A stretch of 64,000 nucleotides of DNA from Allopusillimonas sp048270225 (GTDB lineage: Bacteria > Pseudomonadota > Gammaproteobacteria > Burkholderiales > Burkholderiaceae_B), in the NCBI GenBank assembly GCA_048270225.1, contig JBLWTG010000005.1:248001-312000 (forward strand), given 5' to 3'. Positions 25,441 to 32,697 of the stretch are shown piece after piece. Below the pieces are notes generated by a model, which made no database searches, had not been told where the DNA came from, and saw only the letters and a list, made by a program, of their open reading frames with translations. Position 1 is the stretch's first letter. Every line of letters begins with the position of its first letter. The translations under genes and the position numbers were made by a program.

Positions 25441-26430
25441 TTACTTCAGCAGATCCGCCACGCCATCGCGCTCTTCGAGCAGTTCTTTCAGGGTGAAGTC
25501 CATGCGCTCGCGCGAGAAGGCGTCGATTTCCAGGCCTTCGACGCGGGTATATTCGCCGTTCTCGGTGATGACAGGCACGCCGTAGATGATGCCTTCGGGA
25601 ATGCCGTAGGATCCGTCGGAGGGAACGCCCATGGTGACCCATTTGCCGTTGGAGCCCAGCACCCAGTCGTGCACGTGATCGATGGCGGCGTTGGCAGCCG
25701 ATGCGGCCGATGACAGGCCGCGGGCGTCGATGATGGCCGCGCCGCGCTTGCCTACGGTCGGGATGAAGGTGTCGCGGTTCCAGGCGTCGTCGCTGATCAG
25801 GCCGGCAAGGCTTTCGCCGCCGACGGTGGCGAAGCGGATGTCAGGATACATGGTGGGCGAGTGGTTGCCCCAGACGATCAGTTTTTCGATATCGGCCACA
25901 GGCTTGCCCGACTTGGCGGACAGCTGGGACAAGGCGCGGTTGTGGTCCAGGCGCAGCATGGCGGTGAAGTTCTTGGCCGGCAGGTCGGGGGCGGACTTCA
26001 TGGCGATGTAGGCGTTGGTGTTGGCAGGGTTGCCGACGACCAATACCTTGACATTGCGGCTGGCGACCTCATTGAGTGCCTTGCCTTGCGCGGTGAAGAT
26101 CTGCGCGTTGACCTGCAGCAGGTCTTTGCGCTCCATGCCTGGGCCGCGGGGGCGGGCGCCCACCAGCAGGGCGACGTCGGCGTCCTTGAAGGCGGTGCGC
26201 GGGTCGCTGTGAGCCGTCATGCCGGCCAGCAAGGGGAAGGCGCAGTCGTCAAGTTCCATCATGACGCCCTTGAGCGCCTTCTGGGCTTTTTCGTCGGGGA
26301 TCTCGAGCAGTTGGAGAATGACGGGCTGGTCTTTGCCGAGCATTTCGCCGGAGGCAATACGGAACAGCAGGGCGTAGCCGATCTGGCCGGCAGCACCGGT
26401 GACGGCAACACGCATGGCGGGTTTGGACAT
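25441..26430 (-). CDS. mdh: Malate dehydrogenase
   Basis: NAD-dependent malate dehydrogenase, 329 aa, oxidises malate to oxaloacetate in the TCA cycle. The ATG at 26430 is preceded by GGGAG and gives MSKPAMRVAVTGAAGQIGYA; longer frames upstream are rejected. Motifs are the Rossmann GAAGQIGYALLFRIASG (~residues 12-28), the mobile-loop arginines in GARPRGPGMERKDLL (~90-104) and the catalytic His in IVWGNHSPTMYPD (~190). This is the cytosolic-MDH-like type usual in Burkholderiales. It diverges from the GntR-type gene, with the shared palindrome between them. Confidence 0.97.
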   Translation of the reverse strand: MSKPAMRVAVTGAAGQIGYALLFRIASGEMLGKDQPVILQLLEIPDEKAQKALKGVMMELDDCAFPLLAGMTAHSDPRTAFKDADVALLVGARPRGPGMERKDLLQVNAQIFTAQGKALNEVASRNVKVLVVGNPANTNAYIAMKSAPDLPAKNFTAMLRLDHNRALSQLSAKSGKPVADIEKLIVWGNHSPTMYPDIRFATVGGESLAGLISDDAWNRDTFIPTVGKRGAAIIDARGLSSAASAANAAIDHVHDWVLGSNGKWVTMGVPSDGSYGIPEGIIYGVPVITENGEYTRVEGLEIDAFSRERMDFTLKELLEERDGVADLLK

Positions 26431-26637
26431 TAAAAATCTCCCGGTTGGGTATGAGAAATCGAAGCTATTCGACAGTTTAATTCTTTGGCGGCCAGGGGGC
26501 GAACGGCCAGTCTGGAAGCGGTGCGGCCGACGCGCCGCAGCAAGGCAGCAGCCGATTGGTCTATGATGGCGGGGGACAAAGATCCGGCGCGGGCACAGCA
26601 AAAAAGAGTAGCGAATAATTCCAACGCCGTCAAACAT

Positions 26638-26661
26638 CTTCTATCTTATATAAGACAGAAG
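26638..26661. promoter_or_regulatory. Palindromic operator candidate between mdh and the GntR gene
   Basis: The core TCTTATATAAGA (26644-26655) is a perfect palindrome, extended by CTTCT on the left and AGAAG on the right, giving a 24-bp inverted repeat with one mismatch pair. The same core lies upstream of acnB at 14538-14549. It is 63 bp upstream of the gntR-type start and ~210 bp upstream of mdh, suited to autoregulation plus mdh control. Confidence 0.65.
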
Positions 26662-26723
26662 AGTGTTAGACAGAAACGCTTGTGCGTGCGAAAATAGCGG
26701 GGTTTGCTCACCACTATAGTCTC

Positions 26724-27494
26724 ATGTCAGATTCTCCCCAACAAGATCGCGGCCCGGTGCCAGATCGTTCTGCCAGCAGCGCGGCGTTCAGTCCGCTGTA
26801 CCAGCAGATCAAGGGCTTGCTCCTGCAAAGCCTGGACAGGGGTGAATGGAAGCCCGGCGAAGCCATTCCCAGCGAACTGGACCTGGCTGCCCGTTTTCAG
26901 GTCAGCCAGGGCACGGTACGCAAAGCCATTGACGAGCTGGCAGCGGATAATCTGCTGCTCAGGCGCCAGGGCAAGGGTACTTTTGTTGCAACGCACCACG
27001 AAGCGCGCGTCCGCTTTCGTTTTTTGCGTCTTACGCCCGACGACGGCCTGCCGCCGGTCTCCGGAAGTCGTATACTCGATTGCCGCCGCGTCAAGGCGCC
27101 GGCCGATATCGCCGCGCTGCTCGAACTGCGCAACGGGGAAGCCGTCGTCAATATGCGCAGGCTCTTGTCATTCGACAACACGCCCACCATACTTGACGAC
27201 ATCTGGCTGCCGGGCTCAGTGTTCAAGGGGCTGACAGCCGAGTTCCTGGCAAGCTGTCGCAGTCCGCTGTATGCGCTCTTCGAAACCGAATTCGGCGTGA
27301 GCATGGTGCGAGCCGAAGAAAAAATCAAGGCGCTGTCTGCGTCCGGCGAGCAGGCCGAACTTCTGCGGGTTGCGCCAGGCACCTCGCTGCTACGCGTTGA
27401 GCGCGTTTCTTATACTTACGGCGATCGTCCCATGGAAGTGCGCCGTGGTTTGTACTTGACAGAACGGTTCCATTATCGAAACAGCCTGAATTAA
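26724..27494 (+). CDS. GntR-family regulator with UTRA domain
   Basis: Transcription factor of the GntR/HutC subfamily, 256 aa from ATG 26724. An in-frame GTG at 26682 is possible but has no better ribosome site. The N-terminal winged helix (~residues 22-90) shows SPLYQQIKGLLLQSLDRGEW, PSELDLAARFQVSQGTVRKA and LLRRQGKGTFV. The UTRA ligand domain follows (~110-250) and ends with the typical YTYGDRPMEVRRGLYLTERFHY. It is divergent from mdh and immediately upstream of sdhCDAB-gltA, so it most likely controls TCA genes in response to a small-molecule ligand. The likely operator is the palindrome in its own promoter region. Confidence 0.88.
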   Translation: MSDSPQQDRGPVPDRSASSAAFSPLYQQIKGLLLQSLDRGEWKPGEAIPSELDLAARFQVSQGTVRKAIDELAADNLLLRRQGKGTFVATHHEARVRFRFLRLTPDDGLPPVSGSRILDCRRVKAPADIAALLELRNGEAVVNMRRLLSFDNTPTILDDIWLPGSVFKGLTAEFLASCRSPLYALFETEFGVSMVRAEEKIKALSASGEQAELLRVAPGTSLLRVERVSYTYGDRPMEVRRGLYLTERFHYRNSLN

Positions 27495-27592
27495 CCAGCC
27501 CGGCCGCACAGCGATTTGATACGACCCCCTCAAATCGGCGAAAATGCTGGTTGCACTTTGCAATAGTTATCTTGTTAAAACCTGAGGCCATC

Positions 27593-28006
27593 ATGTCCGA
27601 CTCCGCTACAAAGCCGCGTCCGCAGTATCGCAATCTAAGCGTGCCGCAGATCCTGCGTTACCGTCTGCCGCTTGCCGGCAGAGCGTCGATTCTGCACCGC
27701 GTCAGCGGCGCGCTGCTTTTTCTCTGTATTCCCCTGGTGATTCTTCCGCTGTTCGCGCTGAGCGTAACGTCGGCGGACAGCTTCGCCGAAATGCGCGAGT
27801 GGGTGGCCAATCCCCTGTTCAAGCTGGTCCTGCTGGTCCTGATCTGGGGGTTTCTGCATCATTTCTGCGCCGGTATCCGCTATCTGGTCCTGGACCTGCA
27901 CATCGGCAACGACAAGCACTCGGCCCAGAAGTCCGCCGGAGTGGTGTTCGGCGTGAGTCTCGGCCTGACGCTGGTTTTCGGTCTTAAACTGTTTGGGGTG
28001 TGGTAA
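27593..28006 (+). CDS. sdhC: Succinate dehydrogenase cytochrome b556 subunit
   Basis: Membrane anchor of complex II, 137 aa, which binds heme b and quinone with SdhD. The ATG at 27593 follows CTGAGG; the longer frame from 27551 is unlikely. The N-terminal RPQYRNLSVPQILRYRLPLA leads to SILHRVSGALLF, the signature with the quinone-site residues. Three hydrophobic helices follow, with HHFCAGIRYLVLDLH near residue 85 supplying the heme-ligand His. Its stop overlaps the sdhD start (TAATG), so expression is coupled. Confidence 0.95.
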   Translation: MSDSATKPRPQYRNLSVPQILRYRLPLAGRASILHRVSGALLFLCIPLVILPLFALSVTSADSFAEMREWVANPLFKLVLLVLIWGFLHHFCAGIRYLVLDLHIGNDKHSAQKSAGVVFGVSLGLTLVFGLKLFGVW

Positions 28007-28386
28007 TGGCACAAGAACTTCTCGGTACAAAGCGCCTTGTCGTCGGCGCGCATTACGGCACAATGGATTTCATCGTTCAGCGTGTCACGGCCATCATCAT
28101 GGCCATCTACACCGTAGTGCTGTTCCTCGGAATCGTCTTTACCCCGACGATGGATTTCGAGCACTGGCGCGGCCTGTTTTCATTCACCTGTATCGGTCTT
28201 CCGGTCGGGCAGTTGCTGGCCACGCTGGCATTTCTGTCCCTGGCCTGGCATGCCTGGATTGGTGTGCGCGACATCTGGATGGATTATGTGCGTTCAGCGG
28301 GCTTGCGCCTCTTCCTGCAGGTCCTGACCATTCTTTGGCTGGTGGCCGCTGTCGTCTTTTTCGCAAAAATTCTCTGGAGTCTATAA
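28006..28386 (+). CDS. sdhD: Succinate dehydrogenase membrane anchor subunit
   Basis: Second anchor subunit, 126 aa, with three membrane helices. The ATG at 28006 overlaps the sdhC stop. GAHYGTMDFIVQRVTAIIMAIY at the first helix, and HAWIGVRDIWMDYV in the second (~residues 81-94), which holds the conserved Asp/Tyr region near the quinone, are typical of SdhD. The last helix ends at the C-terminus (VVFFAKILWSL). It sits 3 bp before sdhA. Confidence 0.93.
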   Translation: MAQELLGTKRLVVGAHYGTMDFIVQRVTAIIMAIYTVVLFLGIVFTPTMDFEHWRGLFSFTCIGLPVGQLLATLAFLSLAWHAWIGVRDIWMDYVRSAGLRLFLQVLTILWLVAAVVFFAKILWSL

Positions 28387-28389
28387 GCC

Positions 28390-30165
28390 GTGGCTGCTGT
28401 CAAAACTTCCTTACCACGCCGCCAATTCGATGTAGTGGTGGTGGGCGCCGGCGGATCCGGCATGCGTTGTTCCCTTCAACTGGCCCAGGCCGGGCTTTCC
28501 GTGGCCGTGCTGTCCAAGGTCTTTCCTACGCGTTCGCATACCGTTGCGGCGCAGGGCGGCGTGAGTGCGTCGCTAGGCAATATGAGCGAAGACAACTGGT
28601 ACTGGCACATGTACGACACCGTCAAGGGGTCGGACTGGCTGGGCGATCAGGACGCCATCGAATTCATGTGCCGCGAAGCGCCCAATGCCGTGTACGAGCT
28701 TGAACACTTCGGCATGCCTTTCGACCGCAATGCCGATGGCACCATCTACCAGCGCCCTTTCGGCGGCCATACCGCCAACTTCGGCGAGAAACCCGTGCAG
28801 CGCGCCTGTGCGGCGGCAGACCGCACCGGCCATGCCATGCTTCATACGCTCTACCAGCGTAACGTGGCGGCGCGCACGCAGTTTTTCGTCGAGTGGATGG
28901 CGCTTGATCTGCTGCGCAACGAGGCCGGCGATGTGCTGGGCGTGACCGCGCTCGAAATGGAGACCGGCGAGATCTATGTGCTGGAAGCCAAGCAAACCGT
29001 GCTGGCCACCGGCGGTGCAGGCCGTATCTGGGCTGCCTCCACCAATGCCTTCATCAATACCGGCGACGGCCTGGGCATGGCGGCGCGTGCCGGCATTGCG
29101 CTCGAAGACATGGAGTTCTGGCAGTTTCACCCAACCGGCGTTGCCGGCGCAGGCGTGCTCATTACCGAAGGCGTGCGCGGCGAGGGCGGTATCCTGCTGA
29201 ACAAGGACGGCGAGCGTTTCATGGAGCGCTATGCGCCTACGCTCAAAGATCTGGCGCCACGCGATTTCGTGTCGCGTTCCATGGACCAGGAAATCAAGGA
29301 AGGCCGGGGCTGCGGCGATGGCAGCTATGTGACGCTCAAGCTCGATCACCTGGGCGCCGAGACCATCATGAAGCGCCTGCCCTCCATTCGTGAAATCGCC
29401 ATCAAGTTCGCCAACGTCGACCCGATCAAGGATCCTATCCCGGTCGTGCCGACCATCCACTATCAGATGGGCGGCATCCCCACCAATATCTATGGCCAGG
29501 TCATGAACTGGGTCAATGGCGAAACCAAGCCAGTGCACGGCCTGTATGCCATCGGCGAATGCGCGGCCACGTCGGTGCACGGCGCAAACCGCCTGGGTAC
29601 CAACTCCCTGCTCGATCTCATCGTGTTCGGCCGCTCGGCAGGCAATCACATTGTCAACGAGCATCCCGAGCGTCAGCATGCGCATCAGAAAGCGCCTGAA
29701 TCGGCGATTGAGGCTTCGCTCGACCGCGTCAACAAGATCGAAACGCGTACTTCAGGCGAAAACGTCTACGAAGTGCACGACGCCATGCGCAACAGCATGC
29801 AGAACCACTGCGGTGTGTTCCGCACGCTCAAGCTGCTCAACGAAGGCGTGACCGACATGGAAGAAATCGCCGGTCGCGTGGATCAGGTGTGTTTCAAGGA
29901 CAAGTCCAAGGTATGGAACACCGCCCGTGTTGAGGCGCTGGAGCTTTCCAACATGATAGAAGTGGCTCGCGCCACAACCAAGTCCGCTGCCAACCGCCTC
30001 GAAAGCCGTGGCGCGCACGCCCTGGACGATCATCCCGAACGCGACGACGAGAACTGGCTGCGCCACACGCTGTGGTTCTCCGAAGGCAGCCGCCTCGACT
30101 ACAAGCCTGTGCAGATGAAGCCTCTCACCGTAGACAGCTTCCCGCCCAAGGCCCGGACCTTCTAA
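28390..30165 (+). CDS. sdhA: Succinate dehydrogenase flavoprotein subunit
   Basis: Catalytic subunit that oxidises succinate to fumarate, 591 aa from a GTG at 28390 (MAAVKTSLPRRQFDVVVVGA). FAD-binding GAGGSGMRCSLQLAQAG (~residue 18) is followed by RSHTVAAQGGVSASLG (~45-60), whose His carries the covalent FAD. Active-site residues are in HPTGVAGAGVLITEGVRGEG (~residues 244-263). The C-terminal half has the DHPERDDENWLRHTLW motif. The GTG start is supported by tight spacing to sdhD and by homologue length. Confidence 0.97.
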   Translation: MAAVKTSLPRRQFDVVVVGAGGSGMRCSLQLAQAGLSVAVLSKVFPTRSHTVAAQGGVSASLGNMSEDNWYWHMYDTVKGSDWLGDQDAIEFMCREAPNAVYELEHFGMPFDRNADGTIYQRPFGGHTANFGEKPVQRACAAADRTGHAMLHTLYQRNVAARTQFFVEWMALDLLRNEAGDVLGVTALEMETGEIYVLEAKQTVLATGGAGRIWAASTNAFINTGDGLGMAARAGIALEDMEFWQFHPTGVAGAGVLITEGVRGEGGILLNKDGERFMERYAPTLKDLAPRDFVSRSMDQEIKEGRGCGDGSYVTLKLDHLGAETIMKRLPSIREIAIKFANVDPIKDPIPVVPTIHYQMGGIPTNIYGQVMNWVNGETKPVHGLYAIGECAATSVHGANRLGTNSLLDLIVFGRSAGNHIVNEHPERQHAHQKAPESAIEASLDRVNKIETRTSGENVYEVHDAMRNSMQNHCGVFRTLKLLNEGVTDMEEIAGRVDQVCFKDKSKVWNTARVEALELSNMIEVARATTKSAANRLESRGAHALDDHPERDDENWLRHTLWFSEGSRLDYKPVQMKPLTVDSFPPKARTF

Positions 30166-30178
30166 GCAGGATATGGAA

Positions 30179-30895
30179 ATGAGCGAAAAACGTATCGTCA
30201 AATTTGAAATCTACCGCTACGATCCGGACAAGGACGAGCGCCCTTACATGCAGAAGCTCGAGGTCGAGCTGCAGCCTACCGACAAGATGCTGCTTGATGC
30301 GCTCACCCGCATCAAGCACGAAGTCGACGACAGCCTGGCGCTGCGCCGGTCCTGCCGTGAAGGCGTCTGCGGTTCGGATGCCATGAATATCAATGGCAAG
30401 AACGGACTGGCCTGCATCACCAACCTGCGCGAGCTCAAAGAGCCCATCGTGCTCAAGCCGCTGCCTGGCTTGCCGGTTGTGCGCGACCTGATCGTCGACA
30501 TGACGCACTTCTTCAATCAGTACAACTCGATCAAGCCCTTCCTGATCAACGACCAGCCGCCGCCCGAAAAAGAACGCCTGCAAACGCCTGAGGCGCGTGA
30601 TGAGCTCAATGGTCTGTATGAGTGCATACTGTGCGCATGCTGTTCCACTTCCTGCCCTTCCTTCTGGTGGAATCCGGACAAGTTTGTAGGTCCTGCCGGT
30701 TTGCTGCAAGCCTACCGCTTTATCGTCGACAGCCGGGACGAAGCCACGGGCGAACGCCTGGATAATCTCGAGGATCCATACCGCCTGTTCCGCTGCCACA
30801 CCATCATGAACTGCGCCGACGTCTGTCCCAAGGGGCTCAATCCGTCCGCCGCAATCGGCAAAATCAAGGAACTTCTCGTCCGCCGTACTATCTAG
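30179..30895 (+). CDS. sdhB: Succinate dehydrogenase iron-sulfur subunit
   Basis: Electron-transfer subunit, 238 aa, linking FAD to quinone. I prefer the second ATG (30179, MSEKRIVKFEIYRYDPDKD) because AGGA lies seven bases upstream of it but only one base before the first ATG at 30173. All three clusters are visible: [2Fe-2S] in CREGVCGSDAM with a later LACIT (~58-78), [4Fe-4S] in CILCACCSTSCP (~150), and [3Fe-4S] in CHTIMNCADVCPKGLNP (~205). It is 14 bp from sdhE. Confidence 0.96.
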   Translation: MSEKRIVKFEIYRYDPDKDERPYMQKLEVELQPTDKMLLDALTRIKHEVDDSLALRRSCREGVCGSDAMNINGKNGLACITNLRELKEPIVLKPLPGLPVVRDLIVDMTHFFNQYNSIKPFLINDQPPPEKERLQTPEARDELNGLYECILCACCSTSCPSFWWNPDKFVGPAGLLQAYRFIVDSRDEATGERLDNLEDPYRLFRCHTIMNCADVCPKGLNPSAAIGKIKELLVRRTI

Positions 30896-30908
30896 GTAAT
30901 AACCGCTA

Positions 30909-31169
30909 ATGCATAAGCTGTCCGAACTCGAGCGCGCCAGGTTGCGCTGGCGGGCCCGACGGGGCTTGCTGGAAAACGATTTGATTATCACCCGGTTCCT
31001 GGACCGGTATGAGTCGGACTTGACCGACGAAGATGTGTCCGCTTTGTCTCTGCTGTTCGAGATGGGCGACAACGAATTGCTTGATGTCCTGCTGGATCGC
31101 ACCGCGCTGTCGGGACAGTACGACATTCCCGTTCTGCATCGCATGGTCAAACAAATGCAGGCGTTGTAA
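30909..31169 (+). CDS. sdhE: Succinate dehydrogenase assembly factor SdhE
   Basis: Small (86 aa) FAD assembly factor that promotes covalent flavinylation of SdhA. The family motif is in RWRARRGLLENDLIITRF (~residues 13-30), containing the essential RGxxE, followed by a helical LTDEDVSALSLLFEMGDNELLDVL segment. It lies between sdhB and gltA in one apparent operon, so the enzyme and its maturation factor are co-expressed. Confidence 0.95.
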   Translation: MHKLSELERARLRWRARRGLLENDLIITRFLDRYESDLTDEDVSALSLLFEMGDNELLDVLLDRTALSGQYDIPVLHRMVKQMQAL

Positions 31170-31187
31170 TTTTTAAGGAAAATAGTG

Positions 31188-32492
31188 ATGCAATTGTCAG
31201 ATAAGAAAGCCACCCTGTCGTTTTCCGATGGCAGCGCTCCGCTCGAGTTCCCTGTGTACCAGGGAACGATCGGGCCGGACGTCATCGATATACGCAAGCT
31301 GTACGGCCAGAGCGGCATGTTTACCTATGATCCCGGTTTTCTTTCGACCGCTTCGTGCGAGTCCGGCATCACCTATATCGACGGTGACAAGGGTCAGCTT
31401 CTGTATCGTGGATATCCCATCGACCAGCTCGCGCAAAAGTGCGACTTCATGGATATCAGCTACCTGATCCTGAACGGCGATCTGCCCGATCCCAGCCAGA
31501 AGCAGGAATTCGATACGCTGGTGACGCACCATACGATGGTGAACGAGCAGCTGCATTTCCTGCTGCGCGGTTTCCGTCGCGACGCCCATCCCATGGCGGT
31601 GCTCACCGGCCTGGTGGGCGCGCTGGCCGCGTTCTATCATGACTCCACTGATATCACCAACGCTCACCATCGCCACGTCTCGGCCATTCGCCTGATCGCC
31701 AAAATGCCGACGCTGGTCGCCATGGCCTACAAGTATTCGCAGGGCCAGCCCTTCATCTATCCGCAAAACGACTTGTCCTATACCGGCAACTTCCTGCGCA
31801 TGATGTTCGCCACGCCTTGCGAAGACTACAAGGTCAATGAAGTAGTCGAGCGCGCGTTGGACCGCATTTTCATCCTGCACGCAGATCACGAGCAGAATGC
31901 TTCCACCTCCACGGTGCGTCTGTGCGGTTCGTCGGGCACCAACCCCTTTGCGGCGATTGCCTCTGGCGTGGCTTGCCTGTGGGGTCCGGCTCACGGCGGC
32001 GCCAACGAGGCATGCCTGCAGATGCTCGAAGAGCTCCAGGCCAGCGGCGGCGTGGCCAAGGTCGGCGAATTCATGGAAAAGGTCAAGGACAAGAACTCGG
32101 GCGTTCGCCTGATGGGCTTCGGCCACCGCGTCTACAAGAACTACGATCCGCGCGCCAAGCTCATGCAGGAAACCTGCAAGGAAGTGCTCGCTGCGCTGGG
32201 CCTGGAAAACGATCCGCTGTTCAAACTGGCCATGGAGCTCGAGCGCATCGCGCTTGAGGATCCTTATTTCGTCGAGCGCAAGCTTTACCCGAACGTCGAC
32301 TTCTATTCGGGTATTGTTCAGCGTGCCATCGGCATTCCTACTTCGTTGTTTACGGCCATTTTCGCATTGGCTCGCACAACAGGCTGGATTGCACAATGGA
32401 ACGAAATGCTCTCCGACCCAGACTACAAGATCGGCCGCCCACGCCAGCTTTATGTCGGTGCACAAGTGCGCGACATCACAGGCAAGGCTTGA
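31188..32492 (+). CDS. gltA: Citrate synthase
   Basis: Type II citrate synthase, 434 aa, condenses acetyl-CoA with oxaloacetate. The ATG at 31188 follows AAGGA at a good distance; a GTG one codon earlier is less likely. The N-terminal beta-rich region TLSFSDGSAPLEFPVYQGT is that of NADH-sensitive hexameric enzymes. Catalytic motifs are ILHADHEQNASTSTVRL (~228-244), GPAHGGANEACL (~266) and GFGHRVYKNYDPRA (~309), with the catalytic Asp near LEDPYF. It ends the sdhCDAB-sdhE-gltA unit and is followed by a strong terminator. Confidence 0.97.
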   Translation: MQLSDKKATLSFSDGSAPLEFPVYQGTIGPDVIDIRKLYGQSGMFTYDPGFLSTASCESGITYIDGDKGQLLYRGYPIDQLAQKCDFMDISYLILNGDLPDPSQKQEFDTLVTHHTMVNEQLHFLLRGFRRDAHPMAVLTGLVGALAAFYHDSTDITNAHHRHVSAIRLIAKMPTLVAMAYKYSQGQPFIYPQNDLSYTGNFLRMMFATPCEDYKVNEVVERALDRIFILHADHEQNASTSTVRLCGSSGTNPFAAIASGVACLWGPAHGGANEACLQMLEELQASGGVAKVGEFMEKVKDKNSGVRLMGFGHRVYKNYDPRAKLMQETCKEVLAALGLENDPLFKLAMELERIALEDPYFVERKLYPNVDFYSGIVQRAIGIPTSLFTAIFALARTTGWIAQWNEMLSDPDYKIGRPRQLYVGAQVRDITGKA

Positions 32493-32506
32493 TCAGCAGG
32501 ATTCCA

Positions 32507-32531
32507 GGCATATCGGTTTAACCGGTATGCC
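32507..32531 (+). other. Hairpin directly after gltA
   Basis: A 10-bp stem with one mismatch (GGCATATCGG / CCGGTATGCC) begins 14 bp after the gltA stop and just ahead of the true terminator. It may protect the 3' end. Confidence 0.5.
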
Positions 32532-32541
32532 GGAAGTGCCA

Positions 32542-32568
32542 AGCGCCCGGTTTATCCGGGCGCTTTTT
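32542..32568 (+). terminator. Rho-independent terminator of the sdh-gltA operon
   Basis: A perfect 9-bp stem (AGCGCCCGG / CCGGGCGCT) with a 5-nt loop is followed by five T residues, 50 bp after the gltA stop. Confidence 0.93.
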
Positions 32569-32697
32569 CGTGTGCGCCCGGCGCGGGCGCTGCGGCGGCA
32601 GGCAGGCCGCTGTTTGATCACCGCCGCGCCGCCGCGCGCACGCATCCAACGAGCTTTGGGCGGGTAGGGCGCTGACGCCCCTGTCGCCTGCGGCTGT

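Noticed and set aside
26682..26723. Upstream GTG start of the GntR-family regulator
   Set aside because: No better ribosome site and adds 14 residues without similarity to the family N-terminus, though it cannot be excluded.
30173..30178. First ATG of sdhB
   Set aside because: AGGA is only one base before it, so the second ATG at 30179 is a better start; the difference is two residues.
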